Numbered from the stretch's first letter, positions 16,960 to 25,331 are shown. The stretch: DNA of 64,000 nt from Treponema sp. (GCA_024402695.1 JAKSTG010000001.1:1-64000); one strand, 5' to 3'. The notes: generated by a model from the sequence alone, not told the origin. Numbers and translations: made by a program.

Positions 16960-16994
16960 AGGGTCCGGGTATTTCATCCGGACCCTTTCTTCTT
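16960..16994 (+). terminator. intrinsic terminator after the PspC gene
   Basis: Stem AGGGTCCGG / CCGGACCCT, 9-nt loop, then TTCTTCTTT. It closes the padR operon and lies directly before the tatD -10 candidate. Confidence 0.88.
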
Positions 16995-17000
16995 TATAAT
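16995..17000 (+). promoter_or_regulatory. candidate -10 box of tatD, possible leaderless start
   Basis: A consensus TATAAT ends 7 nt before the ATG at 17008, with no Shine-Dalgarno between. The -35 position (TTTCAT) is weak and lies inside the terminator hairpin. Confidence 0.42.
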
Positions 17001-17007
17001 TCTTTAC

Positions 17008-17868
17008 ATGTTCAGCGATACACATTTTCATTTTCATCATCTTGTTACAGACAGGGGTCTTAACGGTACGGACATTCTTACCCACATGGCAGCCTCAAAC
17101 TGTTTTTTTGGCATGGACATAGGAACCAGATGCAATGACCTGGCAGAACGTCAGGAAGCAATGGAAAAAGCCATTTCCGAAATCACAGATCCTGTTGCAG
17201 CCGAAAAAGCCCGCAACTTCATTTATTATTCAGCAGGAATCTGGCCAGACGTTGAAGCCATCAAGGACAGATACAATCAGATGAAAATACTGAAGGATGT
17301 GATATCCAGCGGAAAAAGAATAGTTGCTGTAGGAGAAGGTGGCATCGACCATCACTGGAATCCTTCGGGAGTTGATGAACGTTCAGAAGAAACTTTCAAC
17401 TCAGAAATCTATAAAGGAGAACGGGAACTTTTTGAAATGCAGCTGGAACTGGCTAAAGAGCTTAACCTCCCCTACATTGTTCACAGCCGCGATGGCTTTG
17501 AAGACACTTTGGACTGCATAAAAAACATCGGTTACAACAACGGAATCATCCACTGCTATAGTTATGGAACAAAAGAGGCCGAAGCCTTCCTGAACCTGGG
17601 GTGGTACATCAGTTTTTCTGGAAGCGTAACCTACACAAAAAAATCAAAAATGGAAGAAATGCATGAACTTCTGAACATGGTTCCTGCAGACAGAATTCTC
17701 TGTGAAACAGATGCTCCTTACCTGGCTCCTGTTCCTTTCCGCGGGCAGACAAACACACCTTGTCTTGTAGACAATACATACCGTTTTGTTGCAGAACACA
17801 GAAACATGTCGCCTTTCGAACTCAGCGACCTGGTAGATTCAAATATCAGAAAAGTTTTCAAAGTCTGA
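17008..17868 (+). CDS. TatD-family metal-dependent hydrolase
   Basis: Metal-dependent nuclease/hydrolase of the TatD TIM-barrel family (DNA repair and RNA quality control have been proposed for the family). Metal and catalytic motifs in order: FSDTHFHFHH (HxH, residues 2-11), VGEGGIDHHW (Glu), YIVHSRDGFEDTL (His), IIHCYSYG (His) and CETDAPYLAP (Asp). The 286-aa length is slightly above the usual 260. It is monocistronic between two terminators. The consensus TATAAT 7 nt before the ATG replaces any ribosome binding site. Confidence 0.93.
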   Translation: MFSDTHFHFHHLVTDRGLNGTDILTHMAASNCFFGMDIGTRCNDLAERQEAMEKAISEITDPVAAEKARNFIYYSAGIWPDVEAIKDRYNQMKILKDVISSGKRIVAVGEGGIDHHWNPSGVDERSEETFNSEIYKGERELFEMQLELAKELNLPYIVHSRDGFEDTLDCIKNIGYNNGIIHCYSYGTKEAEAFLNLGWYISFSGSVTYTKKSKMEEMHELLNMVPADRILCETDAPYLAPVPFRGQTNTPCLVDNTYRFVAEHRNMSPFELSDLVDSNIRKVFKV

Positions 17869-17906
17869 AACCTTGAGTTACATCCACAATCTGAAAAATA
17901 AATGAA

Positions 17907-17942
17907 ACAAAAAAAAACGGAACCTGAGGTTCCGTTTTTTTT
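17907..17942. terminator. bidirectional terminator between tatD and the 646-aa gene
   Basis: The perfect stem AACGGAACC / GGTTCCGTT with loop TGA has nine A before and about nine T after, so it works on both strands for these convergent genes. Confidence 0.93.
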
Positions 17943-17944
17943 TG

Positions 17945-19885
17945 CTACCTGTTTGATACCAGCTTCAGAATGTAAAGCTCAACATATTGGGTCAAAGCTT
18001 CTTCTTCTTTTATCTTCTGCATATTAGGAGTTTTTACCAGAGCCTTTGCCAGATTCTTTACTCGTTCTACAGTAAAGGTTGAAGCGGTAAGAGTGTTTAT
18101 AACCTTACGCATGTAGTCTCTGATAAGAGAGTTTACATCTTCTGTAAGCTGAAGACTTGCCTGGGCCGTAATCATTTTGTTCCACTGCTTACAAAGGAAG
18201 TCCAGTTCGCGGTCCAGTGTAGATCCTTCAGTAATGAAATCCTGAACCAGATTTTCAGCCATATCGGCAAGGACATCTTTCTTGGCTTTCTTCTTTCCTT
18301 TTGAAGCATTTTTCATTTCTTCAAGTTCAGGAAGTCCGACTTCGCCGTCTACAACATCTTCAAATCCTTTTGCAGTTCCCTTCACTTTCTTTTCAGACTT
18401 AGGTTTTTTCTTTCTGTTTGAAAACATTGCACAAATCCATGAAAGAACCGGAATTGTGTACCAGAACGGAAGTCTCATCTTTGCCTGAGCAAGAATATCA
18501 CTCTGATTCAGCATAAGAATTTCACTGAAAGGAAGCAGTTCATTTCCATGGAATATTCTTCCCCCATCCAGATTATCATCTGCGTTCTTTTCATAAGAAA
18601 TCAGAGTCATGAAATTTGCATTAAGAAGGGCCCAAAGAACCGGAGCCTGAACACGAATTTCTTCTGCCAGTGCCGCATCAAACTCTTTTGCATGTTTCAT
18701 TTCTGGAAGAGTTTCGTAATTGTAAAGGCTTTCATACCAGCGGTTTTCAAAAGTCTGTTCAATGGCATTGTGGGCTTCATTACAAAGACGAACAGTCAAC
18801 GGGATTACCTTATTCTTGTAAATGTAATATTTAGTCCCTGACTCAACCTTAAAAACAAGAAGAGGTGGAAGCTGTCCTTCCGGAGCTTCTCCTGTTTCTT
18901 TAATAAGGAAGTTTTTGAAATCCTCTTCGTTATACTGACCGTAAAGATTCTTGCCGTTGTTATCCTTAAACTTCAGCATCTGATCTACAGTGTAAATATA
19001 AGGAGGCTTCTTCAAAGTAAAGGCCAGAGTCTTCAGCGCATCCTGCTTCTTCTGAGCAGTCTGCATTTTCTGCTTCAGGTAAACATTGTTGATTTCAGTG
19101 ATTTCAATAGCCTGAAGAATATTTACATCTTCAATTGTCTTATCCTGAATCTTTTCAAAATCCTGGCGGATAAAATAACAGAGCTGGCTCCAGTAGTAAT
19201 AATCATCACTGGAAAGAGTGTCTTCAATATTGTCGCTCTGGAATTTATTGTCTACAAAATTCTGGAAAAAGTGCTGGATAATAAGTTCTTTTCCCGGATT
19301 GGAACTTCTGAGTTTTTTCAGATAGTAATCATGGAATTCATCTTTTGCCAGAACCCTGCGGATCTTGATTTTTGAAGTTTCCATGAGAACCTTTACAGGA
19401 ATACAGGCAGGAAGAACCATAGACGGACATTCATGACTGAAATGAACTATATAAAGACACTGTGATTTAGTATCCTGCTTCTCAAGAATTTCCTTAATAT
19501 AGTCACTGGAATTTTTCTGTTCCAGAACTTCCATTGGAAACATTTTCGGAAGATCAGTTACAACAGGATATGGAATTGATTCATTTTCCAGAATGTCTTT
19601 GAAACGTTTGGTGTACTGCGCAGAAATGAAGGCTACAGAAACGATCAGTTTTTTCTTGTCATGGGTTACGATTGATGCAATATGTTTAGCCTGCAGTCCT
19701 TCCAGTTCAGCAGTTACTGTAGAAGTTGGATCACCAAGATATTTTACAAGCTCTGCCTGCTCTTCAACGTGATGTTCTGCGTATTTTTTTAGATATGCAC
19801 AGAATTCAATAAAATCAATAAACGGTGAATTCTGTTTCTCTGCATAAAAACGAATGATATGACTTAAATTTGCACTTGTTCCCAT
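17945..19885 (-). CDS. large hypothetical protein of unknown family
   Basis: I do not recognise this 646-aa protein. Start: an ATG at 19915 lacks a ribosome site, while AAGGGGA precedes the ATG at 19885 at a normal distance, so 19885 is chosen (MGTSANLSHIIRFYAEKQNS). The chain is charged and mostly helical. One possible membrane-associated stretch, PFWYTIPVLSWICAMF, lies near residue 490 and is followed by a Lys-rich linker (NRKKKPKSEKKVKGTAKG) and a second one (ASKGKKKAKKD), then a helical C-terminus. No nuclease, ATPase or kinase motif is visible. It is likely restricted to treponemes. It is monocistronic, convergent with tatD and divergent from thrH. Confidence 0.78.
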   Translation of the reverse strand: MGTSANLSHIIRFYAEKQNSPFIDFIEFCAYLKKYAEHHVEEQAELVKYLGDPTSTVTAELEGLQAKHIASIVTHDKKKLIVSVAFISAQYTKRFKDILENESIPYPVVTDLPKMFPMEVLEQKNSSDYIKEILEKQDTKSQCLYIVHFSHECPSMVLPACIPVKVLMETSKIKIRRVLAKDEFHDYYLKKLRSSNPGKELIIQHFFQNFVDNKFQSDNIEDTLSSDDYYYWSQLCYFIRQDFEKIQDKTIEDVNILQAIEITEINNVYLKQKMQTAQKKQDALKTLAFTLKKPPYIYTVDQMLKFKDNNGKNLYGQYNEEDFKNFLIKETGEAPEGQLPPLLVFKVESGTKYYIYKNKVIPLTVRLCNEAHNAIEQTFENRWYESLYNYETLPEMKHAKEFDAALAEEIRVQAPVLWALLNANFMTLISYEKNADDNLDGGRIFHGNELLPFSEILMLNQSDILAQAKMRLPFWYTIPVLSWICAMFSNRKKKPKSEKKVKGTAKGFEDVVDGEVGLPELEEMKNASKGKKKAKKDVLADMAENLVQDFITEGSTLDRELDFLCKQWNKMITAQASLQLTEDVNSLIRDYMRKVINTLTASTFTVERVKNLAKALVKTPNMQKIKEEEALTQYVELYILKLVSNR

Positions 19886-19987
19886 TAAGACTTTTCCCCT
19901 TAGCCTTTTAATCATTTTATTTTAACGGATAGAAATGATTTTGTAAAACAATTATACTTTCCTTAAATCTTTTTTATGGAGAATTAT

Positions 19988-20593
19988 ATGTATATTACAT
20001 GTCTTGATATGGAAGGCGTTCTGGTTCCTGAAATCTGGATTGAATTCGCAAACACAACAGGAATCCCTGAACTTAAAAGAACAACCCGTGATGAACCGGA
20101 TTACGACAAACTGATGAAATACCGCATCAACATCCTGAAAGAACACGGACTGGGACTTAAAGAAATCCAGGAAGTTATTTCAAAAATTGATCCACTTCCT
20201 GGCGCAAAAGAATTCATGGATGAACTTCGTGAAAACTGCCAGACAATCATCCTGTCTGACACCTTCGAACAGTTTGCAGGCCCTCTCATGAAAAAACTGG
20301 GAATGCCTACAATTTTCTGTAACACACTGGAAGTTGCACCAAACGGCGAAATCACAGGCTACAAAATGCGCTGTGAAAAATCAAAGCTCACAACTGTAAA
20401 AGCACTTCAGTCTATGGGTTATGAAACAATCGCTTCTGGAGACAGCTTCAACGACCTGGGAATGATTCAGGCTTCAAAAGCTGGTTTCCTTTTCCGCACA
20501 ACAGACAAAATCAAAGCAGACTACCCACAGTACCCTGCTTTCACAGAATACTCAGAACTTCTCGCCGCTATTAAGGACGTTATCAAGAACTAA
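19988..20593 (+). CDS. thrH: ThrH-type phosphoserine phosphatase / phosphoserine:homoserine phosphotransferase
   Basis: HAD enzyme that dephosphorylates phosphoserine and can transfer the phosphate to homoserine. Start: GGAG (19978-19981) is 6 nt before the ATG at 19988; the upstream ATG at 19976 would overlap that ribosome site. From 19988 the protein begins MYITCLDMEGVLVPEIWIEF, matching the ThrH N-terminus with nucleophile Asp and the DxEGVLVPE signature. Later motifs are IILSDTFEQFAGPLM (motif II), KLTTVKALQSMG (Lys) and ASGDSFNDLGM (motif IV). At 201 aa it has the usual length. It is followed by a hairpin terminator. Confidence 0.92.
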   Translation: MYITCLDMEGVLVPEIWIEFANTTGIPELKRTTRDEPDYDKLMKYRINILKEHGLGLKEIQEVISKIDPLPGAKEFMDELRENCQTIILSDTFEQFAGPLMKKLGMPTIFCNTLEVAPNGEITGYKMRCEKSKLTTVKALQSMGYETIASGDSFNDLGMIQASKAGFLFRTTDKIKADYPQYPAFTEYSELLAAIKDVIKN

Positions 20594-20662
20594 GCTATTC
20601 TGATACCACATTTTGTTCCCCGCCCATTTTCTGACCGGGAGTCAGAATGAATCTAAAACAAT

Positions 20663-20700
20663 AAAGCCACCTGCGGAAAACTGCCGGTGGCATTTTTCTT
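20663..20700 (+). terminator. intrinsic terminator after thrH
   Basis: GCCACC and GGTGGC enclose an inner GCGG/CTGC stem with an A-rich loop and are followed by ATTTTTCTTT. Confidence 0.78.
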
Positions 20701-20839
20701 TAACATCATTCTGACGCGAGGAAACAAAATGTGGTTTCAGGGGCATTTGAAGCGCGGCTTTATAGTTTCCTATACGCGCTTCACATGCAGCGCAATATGC
20801 GCGTCCCTGATAACCCATTTTGTGACCGGGAGTCAAAAT

Positions 20840-20890
20840 GATTAAAAAAAATAAAGCCACCTGAGATTTCTTCCCAGGTGGCTTTTAATT
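20840..20890. terminator. terminator of the rplU-to-rsfS cluster
   Basis: Stem AAAGCCACCTG / CAGGTGGCTTT. On the minus strand it is followed by TTTATTTTTTTTAAT, so it can end transcription 22 nt beyond the rsfS stop; the plus-strand tail is weaker. Confidence 0.85.
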
Positions 20891-20911
20891 TTGCCTTACA
20901 GCAGCCAAATC

Positions 20912-21259
20912 CTAGCGCAATACTTTACCTGCGTGCCAGAGTTTTTCCAGATCGTAGAATTCACGAGCCGGTGCCGACATAAGATGAACTACGACAGGTC
21001 CGATATCAATCAGATTCCAGTCATCTCCATCAGGAGCCTTGCGGTTTGTCACATGAATTTCCATATCATTGGCTTTAACATAATCTTTTACCTGTTTAGC
21101 AAGACCCTGCTGCATAGCAGAACTTGTTACAGTACAGATAACAAAATAATCAGTCCAGCTGTTAAGTTCTGAAATATCAAGAACACGGATATCTGTTCCT
21201 TTTCCGTCTTCCAGAAGCTGTCCGATTTCAAGAGCTTTTTCTTCAGTTGTCTTTCCCAT
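20912..21259 (-). CDS. rsfS: ribosome silencing factor RsfS (Iojap family)
   Basis: Binds ribosomal protein uL14 and blocks subunit joining when nutrients are short. The 115-aa single domain has DISELNSWTDYFVICTVTSSAMQQ (residues 26-49), the WNLIDIGPVVVHLM core and REFYDLEKLW near the C-terminus, all family signatures. It lies 3 nt after the LCP gene and ends the rplU-rpmA-obgE-nadD-yqeK-LCP-rsfS series, a well-known bacterial neighbourhood that supports the call. Confidence 0.95.
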   Translation of the reverse strand: MGKTTEEKALEIGQLLEDGKGTDIRVLDISELNSWTDYFVICTVTSSAMQQGLAKQVKDYVKANDMEIHVTNRKAPDGDDWNLIDIGPVVVHLMSAPAREFYDLEKLWHAGKVLR

Positions 21260-21262
21260 TTC

Positions 21263-22471
21263 CTATTTCGAAGATGAAATAACATAGCGGCCGTTAAAGT
21301 CTTTACCAAGAATTACAGTAAAGTCAACGTTGGCCGAACTGTTCTCAACTTCTTCCTCCGTATTAATTTCTTCTTCCTGTATGTTTGTACAGTGTATAAA
21401 TTCTCCAACCATTTTGGCAATCTCCTGGTTTCCGATATGGTCAATAATGACGGTTTTATCGTAATAACCTGAAGCATTAACCGGACTAAGAACATCATAA
21501 CTTGCGTTTCTGAAAAGATCAGCGGTGCGACCTGCAAGTCCCTGTTCAGTAGTTCCGTTCTGAATTTCGAGCACATAGATTCGGCTTGTCTGTGTACCCC
21601 CGGTAGAAGTCAGCATGTTAGTTGTCTGCTTGATTGCCGTTTTGATGAATGTTCCGTTTTCCTGAGGATAAAGAAGAACCTTACCTTCATTAACACGGTG
21701 CATTCCGGTTATGTTCAATTTGATAATGGATTCTGCATCCAGATTACAAATCATTTTAAACAGAGTAAATGTATCATCTGCTTCCAGATTCGACGAGATA
21801 CTCTCTGTATACTTTCCAAAGTTTTTCTGGTTCAGAACCAGATAGCTCTTATCATGGAAGGCAGTCAACAAGGCTGCCATTACGTTCGCATATCTTTCCT
21901 GTTCCGAAGAATCTTCATCATCCGGAAGCTTGTAGGTCAGATACATCATTACTTTGTCCCCGTCCAGGTTTACGGCACCGCTTGGAAGAAGAATACGTTT
22001 TCCGTTTTCATCTTCAAAGTCTACCGGTGACGGAATAAAAACTCTTAAGCCGCCAAGAAGATCTGTAAGTTTTTTCATGTCAGAAAGACGAATAACAGAA
22101 TAGAAAGGAATCTTCATACCAAGAAGATCTGCTACTTCTTTTCTATATGATACAAGTCCTTTCTGTTTATAAACTTCTTCGATGGCATCTACACGTCCAA
22201 GAGACTGAAAAATAGCTCCGGTATTTGAAGGAACGTTTACGATGGCTGCTCTCTGTGTAACAGGATAATAAACAAGAACAGAAGAAAAAAGAACACCGCC
22301 GTCATCATTTTCAAAAACAAAAAGTTCACGGATAACCTGATCTTCTTCAAGACTTTCAGCAACGTTATCTGTACGAAGTGAAAGAGCAAAGAAAACTGCT
22401 GCCCCGATCAGAATTGTAAACATAATAACAAGAAAGATTATTCCTTTCTGTTCATCTCTGATTTTTCTCAT
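21263..22471 (-). CDS. LytR-CpsA-Psr (LCP) family protein with C-terminal LytR_C domain
   Basis: A 402-aa membrane-anchored protein. A hydrophobic segment at residues 10-31 (IIFLVIMFTILIGAAVFFAL) puts the rest in the periplasm. The LCP core shows VYYPVTQRAAIVNVPSNTG, then IPFYSVIRLSDMKKLTDLLGGL, VNLDGDKVMMYLTYK and EQERYANVMAAL. The last 110 residues (IYVLEIQNGTTEQGLAGRTADLFR) match the LytR_C domain. LCP proteins attach glycopolymers to peptidoglycan in Gram-positives; the substrate in a spirochaete is unclear. The usual Arg of the RxxS-type loop is not obvious. It is 13 nt after yqeK and 3 nt before rsfS. Confidence 0.88.
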   Translation of the reverse strand: MRKIRDEQKGIIFLVIMFTILIGAAVFFALSLRTDNVAESLEEDQVIRELFVFENDDGGVLFSSVLVYYPVTQRAAIVNVPSNTGAIFQSLGRVDAIEEVYKQKGLVSYRKEVADLLGMKIPFYSVIRLSDMKKLTDLLGGLRVFIPSPVDFEDENGKRILLPSGAVNLDGDKVMMYLTYKLPDDEDSSEQERYANVMAALLTAFHDKSYLVLNQKNFGKYTESISSNLEADDTFTLFKMICNLDAESIIKLNITGMHRVNEGKVLLYPQENGTFIKTAIKQTTNMLTSTGGTQTSRIYVLEIQNGTTEQGLAGRTADLFRNASYDVLSPVNASGYYDKTVIIDHIGNQEIAKMVGEFIHCTNIQEEEINTEEEVENSSANVDFTVILGKDFNGRYVISSSK

Positions 22472-22484
22472 TCATCCCCACCCG

Positions 22485-23060
22485 TTAAATTTTTACCCCA
22501 AGTTCTTTCATCATTTTATAGGTATCTTCGTAAATAACATACCCTTTTTTTGTAAGATATTTTGCGCTGGATTCAACTGCAAATGCAAACATTTCGCGTA
22601 CAGGCTTGGTAAAAAGTTCCCTGATATATTCATCTGAAATGTGATCCCGTCCACGTTCATTTTTATCGGCAATATAAAGAATCATTCCCAAAGGAGGAAC
22701 TTCAAGAGTTCCTGAAACATGATTTTCGATTGCAGAATAAATTTCCTTATCATCCATATTAAAATGATTTTTCAGGAAAAGGGCACCTGCTTTTCCGTGA
22801 AGCAGAGAAAGATTTTTACGTTCATAATCAGAAACTGTATACCCCCCCTCTTCTACCATTTTCATCATCTCAGGTTTAGGAATTTCCTTACAGATGTCAT
22901 GGGCAATACCGGCAAGGTAAGCTTTCTTCTTGTCATATCCGCAAAGTTCTGCGATCTCAACACACATGTCAGCTACACGAATTGAATGGGCCCATCTTTT
23001 TTCTGAAAGATTTTCTTTACAATATTTTTCTACATCTTCTGTAAGTTTATCTATATCCAT
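22485..23060 (-). CDS. yqeK: YqeK-type HD-domain bis(5'-nucleosyl)-tetraphosphatase
   Basis: Predicted symmetrical Ap4A hydrolase. The HD metal-binding motifs are visible: RWAHSIRVADMC (first His), YLAGIAHDICKE (His-Asp), LLHGKAGALFL (His), ENHVSGT (His) and IADKNERGRDH (Asp). Start: a TTG at 23066 is in frame, but the ATG at 23060 with AAAGG about 10 nt upstream is preferred, giving 191 aa. It lies directly downstream of nadD, the usual partner, in the obgE-nadD-yqeK-LCP-rsfS cluster. Confidence 0.92.
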   Translation of the reverse strand: MDIDKLTEDVEKYCKENLSEKRWAHSIRVADMCVEIAELCGYDKKKAYLAGIAHDICKEIPKPEMMKMVEEGGYTVSDYERKNLSLLHGKAGALFLKNHFNMDDKEIYSAIENHVSGTLEVPPLGMILYIADKNERGRDHISDEYIRELFTKPVREMFAFAVESSAKYLTKKGYVIYEDTYKMMKELGVKI

Positions 23061-23119
23061 AATCAAAATACCTTTGAAATATTATTCCACAGGATTCAGT
23101 AAAATGCCAAGGGGGAAAC

Positions 23120-23785
23120 TCAGTCCTCCATGTACAGTTTTTTCTGTTTGATATACTCTGCAACCACTTTCGGAACTAGTTTTTCCCAGTCTCCGCCATT
23201 TTCTATTAAAACCCGGATTTCAGAGGAAGAAAGTCTCATCTCCGGATTCTGAAGTTCAATAAAAGGATACCCGAAAGTCTCAGGATTAAAACTGGCGGAA
23301 AAATCTCCTGTAAAGTTTCCCGACGGAACATTTGCCTTGTTCTGCGAAAGCCCCGAAATCAAATCGCCGGGCTTACGTCTTGCAACAATCAGATCTGCAG
23401 TCTCTGCAATGCGCTCCGGATTCCTCCACTTATGGAATTCCGCAGCAGCTTCCTCTCCCAGAATGAAAGCAGGTTTTCCTTTTATTTCGTTCTTATACTT
23501 TTCCGAAATATATTCCAGAGTATCGCAGGTATAAGAAACCCCTTCTCTTTCTATTTCACAGGGCTCACAAAGGAAACGACCGCTGCCTTCTTCCTTACAG
23601 AAAGCTTCAACCATTTCCAGACGGTCAAAAGCAGTTTCCTTTGAACTGACTCTTTTATGAGGCGGCAAAAAAGCCGGAACAAAAAGGACTCTATCGTATC
23701 CGAGTCTTTCACAAGCTTCCCTTGCAATCATCACATGACCGTTATGCAAAGGATTAAAAGTTCCGCCTAAAACTGCAATTTTCAT
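23120..23785 (-). CDS. nadD: nicotinate-nucleotide adenylyltransferase
   Basis: Converts NaMN and ATP to deamido-NAD in NAD synthesis. KIAVLGGTFNPLHNGHVMIA at the N-terminus has the nucleotidyltransferase signature GGTFNPxHxGH; VPAFLPPHK and the C-terminal RLSSSEIRVLI (SST/S-S-x-x-R motif) also match. Start: a TTG at 23800 extends the frame, but AAAGG lies 5 nt before the ATG at 23785 (221 aa). It sits between obgE and yqeK on the same strand. Confidence 0.94.
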   Translation of the reverse strand: MKIAVLGGTFNPLHNGHVMIAREACERLGYDRVLFVPAFLPPHKRVSSKETAFDRLEMVEAFCKEEGSGRFLCEPCEIEREGVSYTCDTLEYISEKYKNEIKGKPAFILGEEAAAEFHKWRNPERIAETADLIVARRKPGDLISGLSQNKANVPSGNFTGDFSASFNPETFGYPFIELQNPEMRLSSSEIRVLIENGGDWEKLVPKVVAEYIKQKKLYMED

Positions 23786-23803
23786 TTTTGCCTTTGTCAA
23801 AAA

Positions 23804-24943
23804 CTAGTTTTCCATTCCAGGATACTGAGTTTCGTCTTCTTCCATATCGTCAACGCAAACATCAGCCATGAACGAACTTCCGAAAGCTTCTTCATTCTGC
23901 TGGGCAACTGAAAGTTTTTCTTCGTTTCTGTTTACCATTTTAAGAATAGCTTCGCGGGCTTCTTTCATTCCGCGGTTATTCAGTACAGAAATTGGAACAC
24001 AGATTGTCTCCGGTTCGTTTTTCTGAATTTCCTTGATGATATCAACAGCATTCTGATAAGCGCCTTCCACATCAATCTTGTTGCAGAAAACAATGCGAGG
24101 TTTATTCAGAAGTTCTTCAGAATAGTTTGCAAGTTCATTTTTAAGAGTTTCGTAAGCTGTAAAACAGTTTGTACCTTCAAAAGTATCCGAAGCGTCGATC
24201 ATGAAAATCAAACAGCTTGTGCGGGTAATATGTTTAAGGAACTGATCACCAAGTCCAAGACCTTCGGAGGCGCCTTCAATAATTCCAGGAATATCGGCAA
24301 TAACAACATCGCTTTCATCATCTACACGAAGAACACCAAGGTTTGGAATCTTTGTTGTGAAAGGATAAGGGGCAACCTTTGGTCTGGCATTTGTGAAAGC
24401 AGCCAGCAAAGATGATTTACCTGCGCTTGGGAATCCTACAAGACCGGCATCGGCCATGATCGAAAGTTCAACACGGAGTTTTCTTGTTTCCCCTTCTGTT
24501 CCAGGGTGTGCATAACGTGGAGCCTGGTTTGTTGAAGTCTTGAAGTGTACGTTTCCCCATCCGCCTTTACCGCCTTCAAGAAAGAGCATAGGTTCATTTT
24601 CTTTTTCGTTAGTAAAGTCATGGATCAGGTCGCCTGTTTCGGCATCCCAGATTGTTGTTCCCGGTGGAAGCGGAACGATAACATCTTCACCGTCTTTTCC
24701 ATAACGGTTCCATCCCTGTCCGTCACCACCATTCTTTGCTTTGAAACACTGCTTGTGGCGAAGCTTGGAAAGTGTACGCATATTCTTCTTGATAACAAAA
24801 TAAACGTTACCGCCACGCCCGCCGTCACCGCCGTTAGGACCACCATGAGGAATATATTTTTCGCGGCGGAAAGAAATACATCCGTTACCGCCTTTTCCGC
24901 TTCTTACTTCAATAAGTGCTTCGTCTGCAAAACCAAAAGCCAT
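23804..24943 (-). CDS. obgE: Obg-family GTPase (ObgE/CgtA)
   Basis: Large-subunit ribosome assembly GTPase. The Gly-rich Obg fold spans residues 1-158 (GKGGNGCISFRREKYIPHGG, GDGGRGGNV, GKGGWGNVHF). The G domain follows with GFPSAGKSSLL (G1), DIPGIIEGASEGLGLG (G3), NKIDV (G4) and an SVLN G5-like segment. At 379 aa it lacks a long C-terminal extension; the acidic tail DDMEEDE resembles other Obg proteins. AAGGAG lies 8 nt before the ATG. It is separated from rpmA upstream by a terminator-like hairpin, so it may have its own promoter. Confidence 0.96.
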   Translation of the reverse strand: MAFGFADEALIEVRSGKGGNGCISFRREKYIPHGGPNGGDGGRGGNVYFVIKKNMRTLSKLRHKQCFKAKNGGDGQGWNRYGKDGEDVIVPLPPGTTIWDAETGDLIHDFTNEKENEPMLFLEGGKGGWGNVHFKTSTNQAPRYAHPGTEGETRKLRVELSIMADAGLVGFPSAGKSSLLAAFTNARPKVAPYPFTTKIPNLGVLRVDDESDVVIADIPGIIEGASEGLGLGDQFLKHITRTSCLIFMIDASDTFEGTNCFTAYETLKNELANYSEELLNKPRIVFCNKIDVEGAYQNAVDIIKEIQKNEPETICVPISVLNNRGMKEAREAILKMVNRNEEKLSVAQQNEEAFGSSFMADVCVDDMEEDETQYPGMEN

Positions 24944-25039
24944 AAGGTTCGCTCCTTATATTAAAATATTTGAAGGAATAATCTTTTTCTCCTGAACACA
25001 TCAGCTTCCGTTTGAAAAAAAAAGGACTCCCATGGGGCC

Positions 25040-25179
25040 CCCGTCGCTATGCTCCTTGCCCCATGTACTCTTTTTTTCAAACTCCCGCTTTGTGTTCAAC
25101 AAAATAAAATCACTTCTTCAAGCATTTTAATCTAAAACTCCCAAACAACCCGTCGCTACGCTCCTTGCCCCATGTACTC
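25040..25179. repeat. pair of 31-bp direct repeats in the obgE-rpmA gap
   Basis: The 31-bp segments 25040-25070 and 25149-25179 differ at one base (CGCTATGC versus CGCTACGC) and share CCTTGCCCCATGTACTC. Copy 1 lies inside a long imperfect palindrome (A-run, CATGGGGC ... GCCCCATG, T-run). Around copy 2, CAAACAAC and GTTGTTTG form an outer stem. The 388-bp gap holds no gene. Confidence 0.8.
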
Positions 25180-25277
25180 AATTTTTTATGCTCGCGTTGT
25201 TTGTCTTATTTTAAAAGTCTTTTCTTAAATATTCTAATTCAATGATTTTCTCCCCAAAAAGTTTTCCGGGGACTATA

Positions 25278-25309
25278 AAAATAAAAGCCCGGCATTTTGT
25301 ACCGGGCTT
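25278..25309 (-). terminator. terminator-like hairpin after rpmA
   Basis: Stem AAGCCCGG / CCGGGCTT with a 9-nt loop; on the minus strand it is followed by TTATTTTTAT. It would end rplU-rpmA transcription before obgE. Confidence 0.82.
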
Positions 25310-25331
25310 CATAAACTGCTGTATTTACAAC

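Larger units (their letters stand above)
20607..20890. repeat. mosaic intergenic repeat cluster between thrH and rsfS
   Basis: Most of this 318-bp gene-free gap is repeats. CCCATTTTCTGACCGGGAGTCAGAATGA (split here: 20623-20650) recurs with three changes at 20814-20841. Each copy is followed by a GCCACC...GGTGGC hairpin. CCACATTTTGTT near 20607 is also found inverted near 20722-20733 as AACAAAATGTGG. No coding frame is credible. Confidence 0.75.
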
